Below, one piece after another: positions 1 to 6,581 of a stretch of 12,852 bases of DNA. The position numbers and the translations under genes are program-made. The notes under the pieces are model-generated. The model saw nothing but the letters and a program-made list of their open reading frames with translations, ran no database searches and was not told the origin of the DNA. The DNA is taken from the NCBI GenBank assembly GCA_001805695.1, contig MHGT01000025.1, forward strand, positions 10,184-23,035. The letters run 5' to 3'. The first letter of the stretch is position 1; every line of letters begins with the position of its first letter. This stretch comes from Omnitrophica WOR_2 bacterium RIFCSPHIGHO2_02_FULL_67_20. Lineage in GTDB: Bacteria; Omnitrophota; Gorgyraeia; Aquiviventales; Aquiviventaceae.

Positions 1-1
1 G

Positions 2-187
2 CTCGCGCGCGCCTCCGGCACGGAGCCGCTGCTGCCGCGGAGCGCTGTTCAATCGTCGCGCCAGGGTTCCGGACTCGATGCCGCCAAGGCGAAGACGGAG
101 CTCGGCCTGCCGCAGACGCCGCTCGAAGAGGCGATCCGCCGCGCGCTCGCCTGGTTCAACGCGCACGACTTGCCCACGCCGCGGTGA
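2..187 (+). CDS. NAD-dependent epimerase/dehydratase (dihydroflavonol-reductase-like), C-terminal end only
   Basis: Only the last 61 codons and a TGA stop are in the window; the start lies upstream. The readable frame ends with a segment containing LDAAKAKTELGLPQTPLEEA, followed by a helix ending ALAWFNAHDL. In extended short-chain dehydrogenases of the dihydroflavonol-reductase/HpnA group, the C-terminus has this pattern: a D/S-x-x-KA-x-x-ELG motif, a P-rich turn, then an amphipathic helix ending in a WF pair. Members reduce or epimerise nucleotide sugars or related substrates with NAD(P), but substrate and reaction cannot be inferred from this tail. The Rossmann fold and the YxxxK catalytic site would lie upstream. 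The dsbD-like gene starts 28 bp after the stop on the same strand, behind a possible promoter, so co-transcription is open. The family assignment rests on this C-terminal pattern alone. Confidence 0.7.
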   Translation, partial: LARASGTEPLLPRSAVQSSRQGSGLDAAKAKTELGLPQTPLEEAIRRALAWFNAHDLPTPR

Positions 188-199
188 AGCGGCTATACT
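170..199 (+). promoter_or_regulatory. Possible sigma-70-type promoter for the dsbD-like gene
   Basis: A TTGCCC box (170-175) and a TATACT box (194-199) are separated by 18 bp and sit at the very end of the preceding gene. Both are close to the housekeeping consensus, and TATACT is conspicuous in such GC-rich DNA. A transcript would begin near 206, about 10 bases before the ATG at 216, leaving almost no leader; this fits the absence of a clear Shine-Dalgarno sequence. The call is pattern matching only. Confidence 0.3.
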
Positions 200-215
200 G
201 TTGAGCAGTGACCCT

Positions 216-1430
216 ATGGATCTCGCACAGATTGTTGATCGGCACGGCCTCGTCCTCTCCCTTCCGCTCGTCTTCGTCGGCGGTCTGCTGCTCAATCTGA
301 CCCCGTGCGTCTTCCCGATGATTCCGGTCACGCTGTCCTTTTTCAGCAGCCAAGCTGTCGGGCCGGGAGGCCGGGGGCGGACCATCTGGCTGGCCTGCTG
401 CTACGTGCTGGGGCTGGCACTGACCTACGCGGTGCTCGGTTTTGTCGCGGCGCGAACCGGCGCCCTCTTCGGCTCGTGGCTCCAACAGCCCATCGTCTTG
501 TTCGTCCTGGCTGCGGCCGTCGTCGGCTTGGCCCTGAGCATGTTCGGCGTGTACGAGCTGCGAATCCCGCAGGCGATCGTTGGCCGCCTGGGTACCGCGT
601 CTGCCGGGGCATGGGGGGCCTGCGTGATGGGTGGCTTGGTCGGCGTGGTCGCCGCACCGTGCGTCGGCCCGTTTCTCGCCGGTCTGCTCCTCGTGGTGAG
701 TCGGCTGCAGAACCCGGCCGCAGGCTTTCTCCTCTTCTTATGTCTGGGACTCGGGATGGGTGCCCCCTATGTGGCGCTCAGCCTTGCGGCGGACCGGATC
801 CGTCGGCTGCCGAAGGCCGGCCCGTGGCTCTCGTGGGTCAAACAGGCGCTGGGCATGGTTCTGCTGGGAGTCGCACTCTTCCTTCTCGCCCCTGCGCTGC
901 CGTCGCGCGTCACCGCTGCGCTCGCGGCCGTCCTGCTGGCCGGCGCAGGCGTCTTTCTGGGGTGGCTGGCCTCCTCGGCTGGGCAGGCCCGCGCCTTCAT
1001 CGCATTCCGCCGGACGATCGGCGTCGTCCTGCTCATCGCTGCTGTCTTCCTCGTAGTACCACGCCAGCCGGCGGGTCCGACGGTCGCGTGGGTGCCGTAC
1101 AGCGAGGCCGCCCTGGAGCGCGCACAGCGCGAGCAGCGGCCGATCCTCATCGACGTGTACGCGGACTGGTGTTTGCCCTGCGTGGAGATGGACCACACGA
1201 CGTTCCGGAACCCCGAGGTGGTGCGCGCGCTCGCCCAGGTGGCGACGCTGCGGCTGGACGCGACGCGGGGCGTGTCGGAGGATGGGGAGCGGCTCCTGGA
1301 GCGGCACCGGGTGTTCGGGGCGCCGACGGTGCTCTTCATCGACCGCACCGGCCGCGAGCGGACGGCACTGCGCCTGATGGGGTTTGTGACGCCGGACGAG
1401 TTCCTGGAGCGGCTGCGGCATCTGCAATGA
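216..1430 (+). CDS. dsbD: DsbD-like thiol:disulfide interchange protein without the N-terminal periplasmic domain
   Basis: DsbD-family proteins carry electrons from cytoplasmic thioredoxin across the inner membrane to extracytoplasmic thiol proteins. This 404-residue protein has the central membrane domain (about residues 12-290, rich in long hydrophobic segments) with its two conserved cysteines in prolines-rich contexts, Cys31 in LTPCVFP and Cys149 in AAPCVGP. A C-terminal thioredoxin-fold domain (about 305-404) has the active site ADWCLPC (Cys319/Cys322) and a likely cis-proline in GAPTVLFI. The N-terminal immunoglobulin-like alpha domain of E. coli DsbD (about 565 residues) is absent. I start at ATG 216 because the next residues begin the hydrophobic domain; an in-frame TTG at 201 is possible, and any earlier start would only add an arginine-rich stretch that overlaps the preceding gene. 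Partners might include the TlpA-like lipoprotein at 12013, but that link is inference. Confidence 0.9.
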   Translation: MDLAQIVDRHGLVLSLPLVFVGGLLLNLTPCVFPMIPVTLSFFSSQAVGPGGRGRTIWLACCYVLGLALTYAVLGFVAARTGALFGSWLQQPIVLFVLAAAVVGLALSMFGVYELRIPQAIVGRLGTASAGAWGACVMGGLVGVVAAPCVGPFLAGLLLVVSRLQNPAAGFLLFLCLGLGMGAPYVALSLAADRIRRLPKAGPWLSWVKQALGMVLLGVALFLLAPALPSRVTAALAAVLLAGAGVFLGWLASSAGQARAFIAFRRTIGVVLLIAAVFLVVPRQPAGPTVAWVPYSEAALERAQREQRPILIDVYADWCLPCVEMDHTTFRNPEVVRALAQVATLRLDATRGVSEDGERLLERHRVFGAPTVLFIDRTGRERTALRLMGFVTPDEFLERLRHLQ

Positions 1431-1455
1431 CCGCGGTCGAAAAGAAACTTGGCGC

Positions 1456-1484
1456 TGGCAACCCGAAACCGACTTTGTTAGACT
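1456..1484 (+). promoter_or_regulatory. Weak candidate promoter before the peptidoglycan-binding lipoprotein
   Basis: In the 112-bp gap after the dsbD-like gene, TGGCAA (1456-1461) and TAGACT (1479-1484) lie 17 bp apart. The -10 box matches the consensus at 4 of 6 positions and the -35 box at 3 of 6. The gap is locally more AT-rich than its surroundings. The rest of it (1431-1455, 1485-1530) shows no obvious hairpin terminator or repeat. Confidence 0.2.
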
Positions 1485-1530
1485 AAGGGCGTGTCTCAAA
1501 ACCATCAGGATGATTCCGCAGCGGGAACGG

Positions 1531-1538
1531 GGGAGGTG
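1531..1538 (+). promoter_or_regulatory. Ribosome binding site that decides the lipoprotein start
   Basis: GGGAGGTG lies 4 bases before the ATG at 1543 (its GGAGG core is 6 bases away), a strong Shine-Dalgarno match. The upstream in-frame ATG at 1510 has only a CAGG directly abutting it. The downstream start also gives a cleaner lipoprotein signal peptide. Confidence 0.7.
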
Positions 1539-1542
1539 GAGG

Positions 1543-2052
1543 ATGTGGGCCAGTCGTGTGGTGATGCTCGTCGCCGCAGCGTCGCTGCTTGGCGGATGCG
1601 CCGGTCTCCGGACCCGCCAGGAGCTGTCGCGGCTGCAGTCGCAACTCGGTTTCTTGGATGAACGGGTCACCCAGCTTGAGCGCACGACGGTGGCGAACAC
1701 CGGACTCTCCAGCGAGCCGCTCGCCGGTCCCGCTCCTGATGCCGGCGTGACGTTCGGCGAAACCAAGCCGCGCGCCTCAGGCGGCAAACGGTCGGGCGGG
1801 AGTGCCGTGTCGGCCTCCCTGAAGCCGAGCACGCGCGAGATCCAGCAGGCGCTGAAGAACGCCGGCTTCTATCAGGGCAACGTCGACGGCCACACCGGCC
1901 CGATGACCCGGGAGGCCGTCAAGGAGTTCCAGCGCGTCCACGGCCTGACCGACGACGGGGTCGTCGGGAGGCAGACGTGGGCGAAGCTCAAGGCCTACGT
2001 CACCCTCTCCTCCGACGGCGGGGAAGCGACCGCCGCGGAGGTCCTCAAGTAG
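1543..2052 (+). CDS. Lipoprotein with coiled coil and C-terminal peptidoglycan-binding domain
   Basis: The 169-residue protein opens with a lipoprotein signal (hydrophobic stretch to residue 16, then lipobox LLGGC with Cys19 as the lipidated residue). A predicted short coiled coil follows (about 24-48, heptad-like RLQSQLGFLDERVTQLE), then a flexible Gly/Ala/Pro/Ser linker (about 50-95). The C-terminus is a peptidoglycan-binding type 1 domain (about 96-152) with the family pattern IQQALKNAGFYQGNVDG, then TREAVKEFQRVHGL and DGVVGRQTWAKL. The likely role is to anchor or organise the envelope by linking the outer (or inner) membrane to the cell wall, in the manner of Lpp or Pal. No catalytic domain is visible. 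An in-frame ATG at 1510 would add 11 residues before the signal and is less likely because of the strong ribosome binding site at 1531. Architecture and domain wording resemble proteins I associate with Omnitrophota. Confidence 0.88.
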   Translation: MWASRVVMLVAAASLLGGCAGLRTRQELSRLQSQLGFLDERVTQLERTTVANTGLSSEPLAGPAPDAGVTFGETKPRASGGKRSGGSAVSASLKPSTREIQQALKNAGFYQGNVDGHTGPMTREAVKEFQRVHGLTDDGVVGRQTWAKLKAYVTLSSDGGEATAAEVLK

Positions 2053-2072
2053 CCCCTGCGCATACTCACCTC

Positions 2073-2160
2073 GCCCGGGATGCGCCGGGCCTGCGACCGA
2101 GGCGGGCATCCCGCCGAAGGCGGGGTCGCCGAGGAAGTCCCGGAGCCGCAGGCGGAGGGG
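2073..2160 (+). repeat. GC-rich hairpin cluster with a duplicated 13-bp unit
   Basis: The 114-bp gap between the two lipoprotein genes is full of dyads. GCCCGG (2073-2078) pairs with CCGGGC (2085-2090). GCGACC (2093-2098) pairs with GGTCGC (2124-2129) and encloses a perfect stem GGCGGG-CAT-CCCGCC (2101-2115). An alternative 8-bp stem with a GAA loop is 2108-2115 with 2119-2126 (one T-G wobble). A unit GCCG(A/C)AGGCGG(G/A)G occurs at 2113-2125 and 2145-2157, and the second copy runs into the ribosome binding site of the next gene. There is no T-run, so a classical terminator is not supported. It may be a dispersed palindromic element, but copy number cannot be judged from one window. Confidence 0.6.
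2154..2160 (+). promoter_or_regulatory. Ribosome binding site for the DUF3047 lipoprotein
   Basis: GGAGGGG ends 6 bases before the ATG at 2167. It favours this start over the in-frame ATG at 2080, which would put 29 charged residues ahead of the lipoprotein signal. The site overlaps the second copy of the repeated unit in the preceding hairpin cluster. Confidence 0.65.
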
Positions 2161-2166
2161 CGATCG

Positions 2167-2940
2167 ATGCGCGCGCTTCCTCATCCCGTTCCACGGGGCG
2201 GTTTCCGGAATTCCCTCCGCTGCGTCATTCTGGCGTGCGGCCTGCTCGTCTTGGCGTCCGGCTGCTCCAGCCGGCGCGTGACCGTGCCGCTCATGCCGCC
2301 TCTGATTCCGCAGGCGATGCCCGCCGTCTTGTGGGAGGAGCGTTTCGAGGAGATCAACCCCAATCGATGGCAGACGGTGGAAGTGCGCCGCCGCACCGAT
2401 TACTCGGCGGCACAGCTCGACGGCCGAGCGTGTCTGCGGGCGTACAGCCGAAACGGCGCGTCGATTCTGCTCGCCCGGCTGTCCTTCAATCCTGAGGCAT
2501 TTGAGTGGTTCTCCTGGGACTGGCGCGTCGACCGGTTCGTGCAGGGGGAAGCGCAAGAGCGCAAGACTGGCTCGGACGCCTCGGCGCGGGTGTACGTCTA
2601 CTTTGACGTGGGCGGACTGCCGTGGCAGAAGCGCAACATCGACTACGTCTGGTCGGCGTCTCTGCCGGCCGGCGCCGTCCTCGAGAGCGCGTTTTCATCG
2701 GAATCGAAAATCATCGTCGTCGAGAGCAGTGCCTCCGCGTCAGGCCAGTGGCGGACCGTCGAGCGCAACCTCAAGGCGGACTATGAGCGGTGCTTCGGCA
2801 AGGGGCCGCTGCCCCGCGCCATCGCCATCGGCATCATGACGGACACGGACAACACCGACGGGGAGGCGCTCGCCTACTTCGACGACCTGCGCGTGAGCCG
2901 CCGGAGGCTCCACGCCGCCGCGGCCGGGGAACGCCGCTGA
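2167..2940 (+). CDS. DUF3047-family lipoprotein
   Basis: This 257-residue protein has a lipoprotein signal (basic N-terminus, hydrophobic residues 19-31, lipobox LASGC with Cys33). The remainder reads as a DUF3047 domain. I recognise the conserved blocks in order: FSWDWRVDRF, then an acidic/basic run leading into ARVYVYFDVG, YVWSASLPAG, SKIIVVESS, GQWRTVERNLKADYERCFG, and IAIGIMTDTDNTDGEALAYF. The family is thought to be an extracytoplasmic beta-sandwich resembling carbohydrate-binding folds; its function is unknown, and no catalytic residues are assigned. The signal places it outside the cytoplasm, membrane-anchored. Its TGA overlaps the ATG of the isomerase gene (TGATG), so the two are very probably translated from one message, although one acts outside and the other inside the cell. 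The domain call is confident; any role is not. Confidence 0.87.
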   Translation: MRALPHPVPRGGFRNSLRCVILACGLLVLASGCSSRRVTVPLMPPLIPQAMPAVLWEERFEEINPNRWQTVEVRRRTDYSAAQLDGRACLRAYSRNGASILLARLSFNPEAFEWFSWDWRVDRFVQGEAQERKTGSDASARVYVYFDVGGLPWQKRNIDYVWSASLPAGAVLESAFSSESKIIVVESSASASGQWRTVERNLKADYERCFGKGPLPRAIAIGIMTDTDNTDGEALAYFDDLRVSRRRLHAAAAGERR

Positions 2941-4670
2941 TGCCGCCCGCGGAGGCCGCCCCGGCCGGACAGATTGAGTCGCTCGGCCCGCACGCCCAGC
3001 GGGTGCGCGCCGCCGTCGACCGGCTCGCCGGCGAGCGGTTCCTCGAGCGATGCTGGCGCAAGGACGCCGGCCTCTGGACGCAGGATGCGGCCGAACAGCG
3101 CGACATCCGTCAGCGCCTCGGATGGCTCACCATCGCGGACGCCATGCGCGGGCGGGTTGAGGAGCTGCGGCGTTTCGCGGAGGAGATCAAAGAGGCGCGC
3201 TTCACGCACGCCCTCCTCTTGGGGATGGGCGGAAGCAGCCTCTTTCCCGACGTGTGCCGCCTCACCTTCGGCGCGGCGCCCTCCGGCGTGGACGTCGGGG
3301 TGCTGGACAGTACTGACCCCGCCGCGGTCCGTACTTTCGAATGCCGCGCGCCCCTGGACCGGACCCTCGCCGTCATCTCCAGCAAATCCGGCACGACCGC
3401 CGAAGTCTCCGCGCTCACCGCCTACTTCTACGAGCGGTTCAAGTCGCTGGGCGGCCACCCCGGCCAGCGGTGCATCGCGGTGACCGATGCCGGCACCCCG
3501 CTGGAGCAGCAGGCCCGCGAGCTGCAGTTCCGGCGCGTCTTTCTCCTCGGCCCGGGGACCGGACAGGATATCGGCGGCCGCTTCTCGGCGCTGAGCTATT
3601 TCGGACTCGTCCCCGCCGCACTCCTCGGCCTGAGGCTCGACACGCTTATCGAGCGGGGGCGCCAGATGCTCGCCCGCTGCGGGCCGGCCTCGCCGGCGCA
3701 CGACAACCCCGCGCTGCGTCTTGGGGCGGCGCTCGCCGTGCTGGCCGAGGCGGGACGGGACAAGGTGACGTTCTTGTTTCCGGCGGCGTTGTCGAGTTTT
3801 GGGGCGTGGCTGGAGCAGCTCATCGCTGAGAGCACCGGCAAGCAGGGCAAGGGCGTCGCACCGGTCGTCGGCGAGCCGCTCCTCGAGCCGGCGCGCTACT
3901 CGCCCGACCGATTCTTTGTCGAGCTCCAGCTCTCCGGTGAACCGGACTCGGGCCTCGACCGCCATGTCGGCGCCCTCTCGGATCTGGGCCATCCGGTGGT
4001 CCGCATCCGGCTCCAGGATCGCTACGACCTCGGCGGCGAGTCGATGAAGTGGGCGCTCGCGACGACGGTGGCCGGCGGGCTGCTCGGCGTCAACCCGTTC
4101 AGCGAGCCGAACGTCCGGGAGAGCAAGCACCTGACCAAGACGCTGCTCGAGCAGTACGCGCGCGAGCGACGCCTCCCCGAGCGCACCCCGCTCGCCGTAG
4201 ACGGACCGATCGCCGTCTACGGGGCGGCGAGCCCGTCGCCCCGCACGGTACCGGCCGCGCTCTCTGCGCTGTTGGGCCTGCGCGTGCGCGGTGATTACCT
4301 GGCGTTCCTCTCGTTCCTTCCGCGGACCGCGGCCGTGGACGCGGCACTCGGCGCGCTGCGCTCCGCCGTGGCCCGCCGGCTCGGCATCGCCACACTGCTC
4401 GAGATCGGCCCGCGCTACCTGCACTCCACCGGTCAGCTCTATAAGGGCGGGCGCGATGCCGGCCTCTTTCTCCTACTGACCGCCGATGAGTGCCTCGACC
4501 TGGCGATTCCCGGCGAGCCCTTCACCTTCGGCGTGCTGAAGGCGGCCCAGGCGCTCGGCGACTTCGACGCGATGCAGCAGAAGAGCCGCCGCATCCTCCG
4601 CGTCCATCTTGGCGGCCGGCCCGAAGATGCACTCCCACAGCTCCAGCGCCTCCTCGAGGAGGCGCTCTAA
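2940..4670 (+). CDS. pgi: Glucose-6-phosphate isomerase, of the type found in transaldolase-isomerase fusions but without transaldolase
   Basis: The enzyme interconverts glucose-6-phosphate and fructose-6-phosphate in the cytoplasm. The 576-residue protein shows two SIS-type sugar-phosphate domains: LGMGGSS (94-100), SSKSGTT (147-153, phosphate binding), and IGGRFSALS with Arg214. The expected catalytic Glu is Glu297 in LIAESTGKQGKG. The C-terminal block YLHSTGQLYKGG carries His495 and Lys502, the latter matching the active-site lysine. The tail, with PFTFGVLKAAQALGDFDAM and a final RVHLGG segment, is what I recall from the isomerase half of bifunctional transaldolase/phosphoglucose isomerases. 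No transaldolase domain precedes it: the first 30 residues are a short linker-like stretch. I start at ATG 2940, which overlaps the previous stop by one base; an upstream extension would run through the DUF3047 gene in another frame. Confidence 0.9.
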   Translation: MPPAEAAPAGQIESLGPHAQRVRAAVDRLAGERFLERCWRKDAGLWTQDAAEQRDIRQRLGWLTIADAMRGRVEELRRFAEEIKEARFTHALLLGMGGSSLFPDVCRLTFGAAPSGVDVGVLDSTDPAAVRTFECRAPLDRTLAVISSKSGTTAEVSALTAYFYERFKSLGGHPGQRCIAVTDAGTPLEQQARELQFRRVFLLGPGTGQDIGGRFSALSYFGLVPAALLGLRLDTLIERGRQMLARCGPASPAHDNPALRLGAALAVLAEAGRDKVTFLFPAALSSFGAWLEQLIAESTGKQGKGVAPVVGEPLLEPARYSPDRFFVELQLSGEPDSGLDRHVGALSDLGHPVVRIRLQDRYDLGGESMKWALATTVAGGLLGVNPFSEPNVRESKHLTKTLLEQYARERRLPERTPLAVDGPIAVYGAASPSPRTVPAALSALLGLRVRGDYLAFLSFLPRTAAVDAALGALRSAVARRLGIATLLEIGPRYLHSTGQLYKGGRDAGLFLLLTADECLDLAIPGEPFTFGVLKAAQALGDFDAMQQKSRRILRVHLGGRPEDALPQLQRLLEEAL

Positions 4671-5308
4671 GCGCCGAGGAAGAGCGCCTTCAGGAACTGC
4701 ACGGCGGGACCGAGCACGGCGCCGAGGGGCGAAACCGGCAGCACGTAGCCGCTCGCGAAGAGGAGGACCAGCAGGATCGGGCCGTAGGAGCGGTTGAGCC
4801 GCTCGAACCGGGACGCCTGCGAACGCGGCAGTAGGTTCTGCACGACATGGGAGCCGTCGAGCGGGTGGATGGGCAGCAGGTTGAAGAGCCCGAGCACCAG
4901 GTTGATGTGGATGAACACCAGGCCCAGCACCTGCGCGTTCGAGGCGAGCCCGGCAATGGTGAGCCGGTCCCACAGGGCGGGGATCTTGAACAGCTGGGCG
5001 GCGAGGAACGCCAGCAGCAGGTTGGTGCTGGGTCCTGCGGCGGAGACGAAGAAATCGCTGCGGGGATGGCGCAGGCGCGCGCGGTTCACCGGCACCGGCT
5101 TGCCCCAGCCGAACCCGACGAGCAGGAAGCTCAGCGCGCCGAGCGGATCCAGGTGCGAGAGCGGGTTGAGGCTGACGCGCCCCTGTTCTTGCGCCGTGGG
5201 GTCGCCCAGCAGCAGCGCGACCCGCGCGTGGGCGTACTCGTGGCACGTGATGGCGGCGAGGATGCTGGGGAGCAGAGCGCCGTAATAGAGCAGGGCCGAG
5301 GACTCCAT
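4667..5308 (-). CDS. Site-2-protease-family (M50) membrane metalloprotease
   Basis: The 213-residue protein is almost all hydrophobic segments. It has the zinc site HEYAH (His23, Glu24, His27) in the first membrane helix and the second zinc ligand in NLLPIHPLDG (Asp151). This is the compact M50B layout without PDZ or CBS domains; GWGKPVPVN and AGPSTNLLLA are further family blocks. Such proteases cut substrates within the membrane, but many short members have no known substrate. ATG 5308 is preceded on this strand by AGGATGG with a spacing of a few bases, an acceptable ribosome binding site. The gene is divergent from nuoA and convergent with pgi; its TAG overlaps the pgi stop by three bases, leaving no room for a terminator between them. 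Nothing here links it to either neighbour functionally. Confidence 0.92.
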   Translation of the reverse strand: MESSALLYYGALLPSILAAITCHEYAHARVALLLGDPTAQEQGRVSLNPLSHLDPLGALSFLLVGFGWGKPVPVNRARLRHPRSDFFVSAAGPSTNLLLAFLAAQLFKIPALWDRLTIAGLASNAQVLGLVFIHINLVLGLFNLLPIHPLDGSHVVQNLLPRSQASRFERLNRSYGPILLVLLFASGYVLPVSPLGAVLGPAVQFLKALFLGA

Positions 5309-5328
5309 ATACCATCCTAATTTAACAT

Positions 5329-5398
5329 GATTTCACAGATTTTGGGATGATTACACCGATAGCTTTATCGGCGAAATCGATTCCCAATCTGCGAAATC
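5329..5398. repeat. AT-rich 70-bp palindrome made of four related 12-bp motifs
   Basis: In the divergent gap between the protease gene and nuoA, the arms GATTTCACAGATT (5329-5341) and AATCTGCGAAATC (5386-5398) pair with one mismatch. GGGA (5344-5347) pairs with TCCC (5382-5385), and 5349-5361 pairs with 5366-5378 with two mismatches, leaving a 4-base loop. Written in one direction, the same motif GATTWCRCMGAT appears four times, two direct and two inverted. The element is far more AT-rich than its surroundings, which suggests an inserted dispersed repeat rather than a gene-specific regulator. It encodes no protein, and both divergent promoters would have to lie in or beside it. Confidence 0.7.
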
Positions 5399-5461
5399 GG
5401 CGGAAAAATAAGACATCACCACCTTCAGGCGCCATCGGTAGCGCAGGGCGCGCCGCTGGGT

Positions 5462-5467
5462 TATAAT
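5462..5467 (+). promoter_or_regulatory. nuoA: Consensus -10 box TATAAT before nuoA
   Basis: TATAAT at 5462-5467 is a perfect housekeeping -10 hexamer in very GC-rich DNA. I see no good -35 box at 16-18 bp upstream, nor a TG extension. If used, transcription would start near 5474, which rules out the ATG at 5466 (it overlaps the box) and favours ATG 5487 for nuoA. It would drive the nuoABCD-IH cluster. Confidence 0.4.
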
Positions 5468-5486
5468 GAAGCTTCTAGCCCCAGCG

Positions 5487-5855
5487 ATGCCCGACGCCTA
5501 CTTCCAACAGTACCTCTTCATCGGCCTGCTCGCCGGCACCGCCGTCCTCCTCGGTGTGGTGCCGATCGTCCTCGCCAAGTTCGTCGCGCCCAGGAAGCCC
5601 GGCCGGACCAAGCAGTCCCCCTATGAGTGCGGCCTCGAGTCGGAGGGCGACCCCTGGGTCCAGTTCAAGGTGCAGTACTACGTCTACGCGCTCCTCTTTG
5701 TCATCTTCGACGTCGAGGTCATCTTCATCTATCCGTGGGCGCTGGTCTGGAAGGGCTTGGGCCCGGTGGTGCTCGGAGAGATGGCGCTCTTCATCGGCAT
5801 CCTGGGGGTGGCACTCGCGTATGCGTGGAAGAAGGGCGTCCTCGAATGGAAGTAA
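5487..5855 (+). CDS. nuoA: NADH-quinone oxidoreductase subunit A
   Basis: NuoA is a three-helix membrane subunit of complex I that helps enclose the quinone channel together with NuoH and the connecting arm. The 122-residue form has helices at about 8-30, 62-84 and 92-112. The conserved loop is SPYECGLES (Cys48), and the second helix carries FDVEVIF (Asp75, Glu77), the conserved acidic motif; VQYYVYALLF precedes it. The alternative ATG at 5466 would add MKLLAPA, but it overlaps the TATAAT box and gives nothing the family usually has; neither start has a good Shine-Dalgarno sequence. It is first in the cluster A-B-C-D-I-H and is separated from nuoB by 90 bp that hold a repeat array. Confidence 0.93.
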   Translation: MPDAYFQQYLFIGLLAGTAVLLGVVPIVLAKFVAPRKPGRTKQSPYECGLESEGDPWVQFKVQYYVYALLFVIFDVEVIFIYPWALVWKGLGPVVLGEMALFIGILGVALAYAWKKGVLEWK

Positions 5856-5864
5856 GGTTGACGC

Positions 5865-5938
5865 GTTGGCGGGTTGGCGCGTTGGCGTGTTCCGGCGTTC
5901 AACGCGCAAACCCGCAAACCCGCAAACCCGCAAACCAG
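5865..5938. repeat. Inverted pair of 8-bp tandem arrays between nuoA and nuoB
   Basis: Left array: GTTGGCG at 5865, 5873 and 5881, with a decayed copy at 5889, strict 8-bp period. Right array: AAACCCGC at 5908, 5916 and 5924, plus a partial copy at 5932, also 8-bp period. The arrays are roughly reverse complements (GCGGGTTT against GCGGGTTG) and meet at the palindrome CGTTCAACG (5896-5904). Paired in register they form an imperfect hairpin of about 70 bases, mostly 3- to 7-bp helices broken by single mismatches. It lies within the nuo cluster just before the nuoB start. Confidence 0.75.
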
Positions 5939-5945
5939 TCTGCTC

Positions 5946-6580
<635 letters not shown>

Positions 6581-6581
<1 letters not shown>

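Noticed and set aside
2874..4424. Long open frame of about 516 codons on the - strand antisense to pgi
   Set aside because: The sense strand encodes a complete isomerase with active-site residues; the antisense reading has only biased composition.
4660..4680. Terminator between the convergent pgi and protease genes
   Set aside because: The two stop codons overlap, and I found no stem with a T-run at the junction.
5329..5398. Riboswitch or T-box leader ahead of nuoA
   Set aside because: The structure is a single near-perfect symmetrical hairpin of repeated 12-mers with no known aptamer features, and it lies upstream of the likely -10 box, so it may not be in the nuoA transcript.
5908..5938. 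Possible CRISPR-like or iteron array (AAACCCGC copies)
   Set aside because: The units are 8 bp and contiguous with no spacers, and they have an inverted partner array; there are no cas or replication genes nearby.
5874..5945. N-terminal extension of NuoB from TTG 5874
   Set aside because: It would translate the 8-bp tandem repeat array, has no family support and no ribosome binding site; ATG 5946 fits the family N-terminus.
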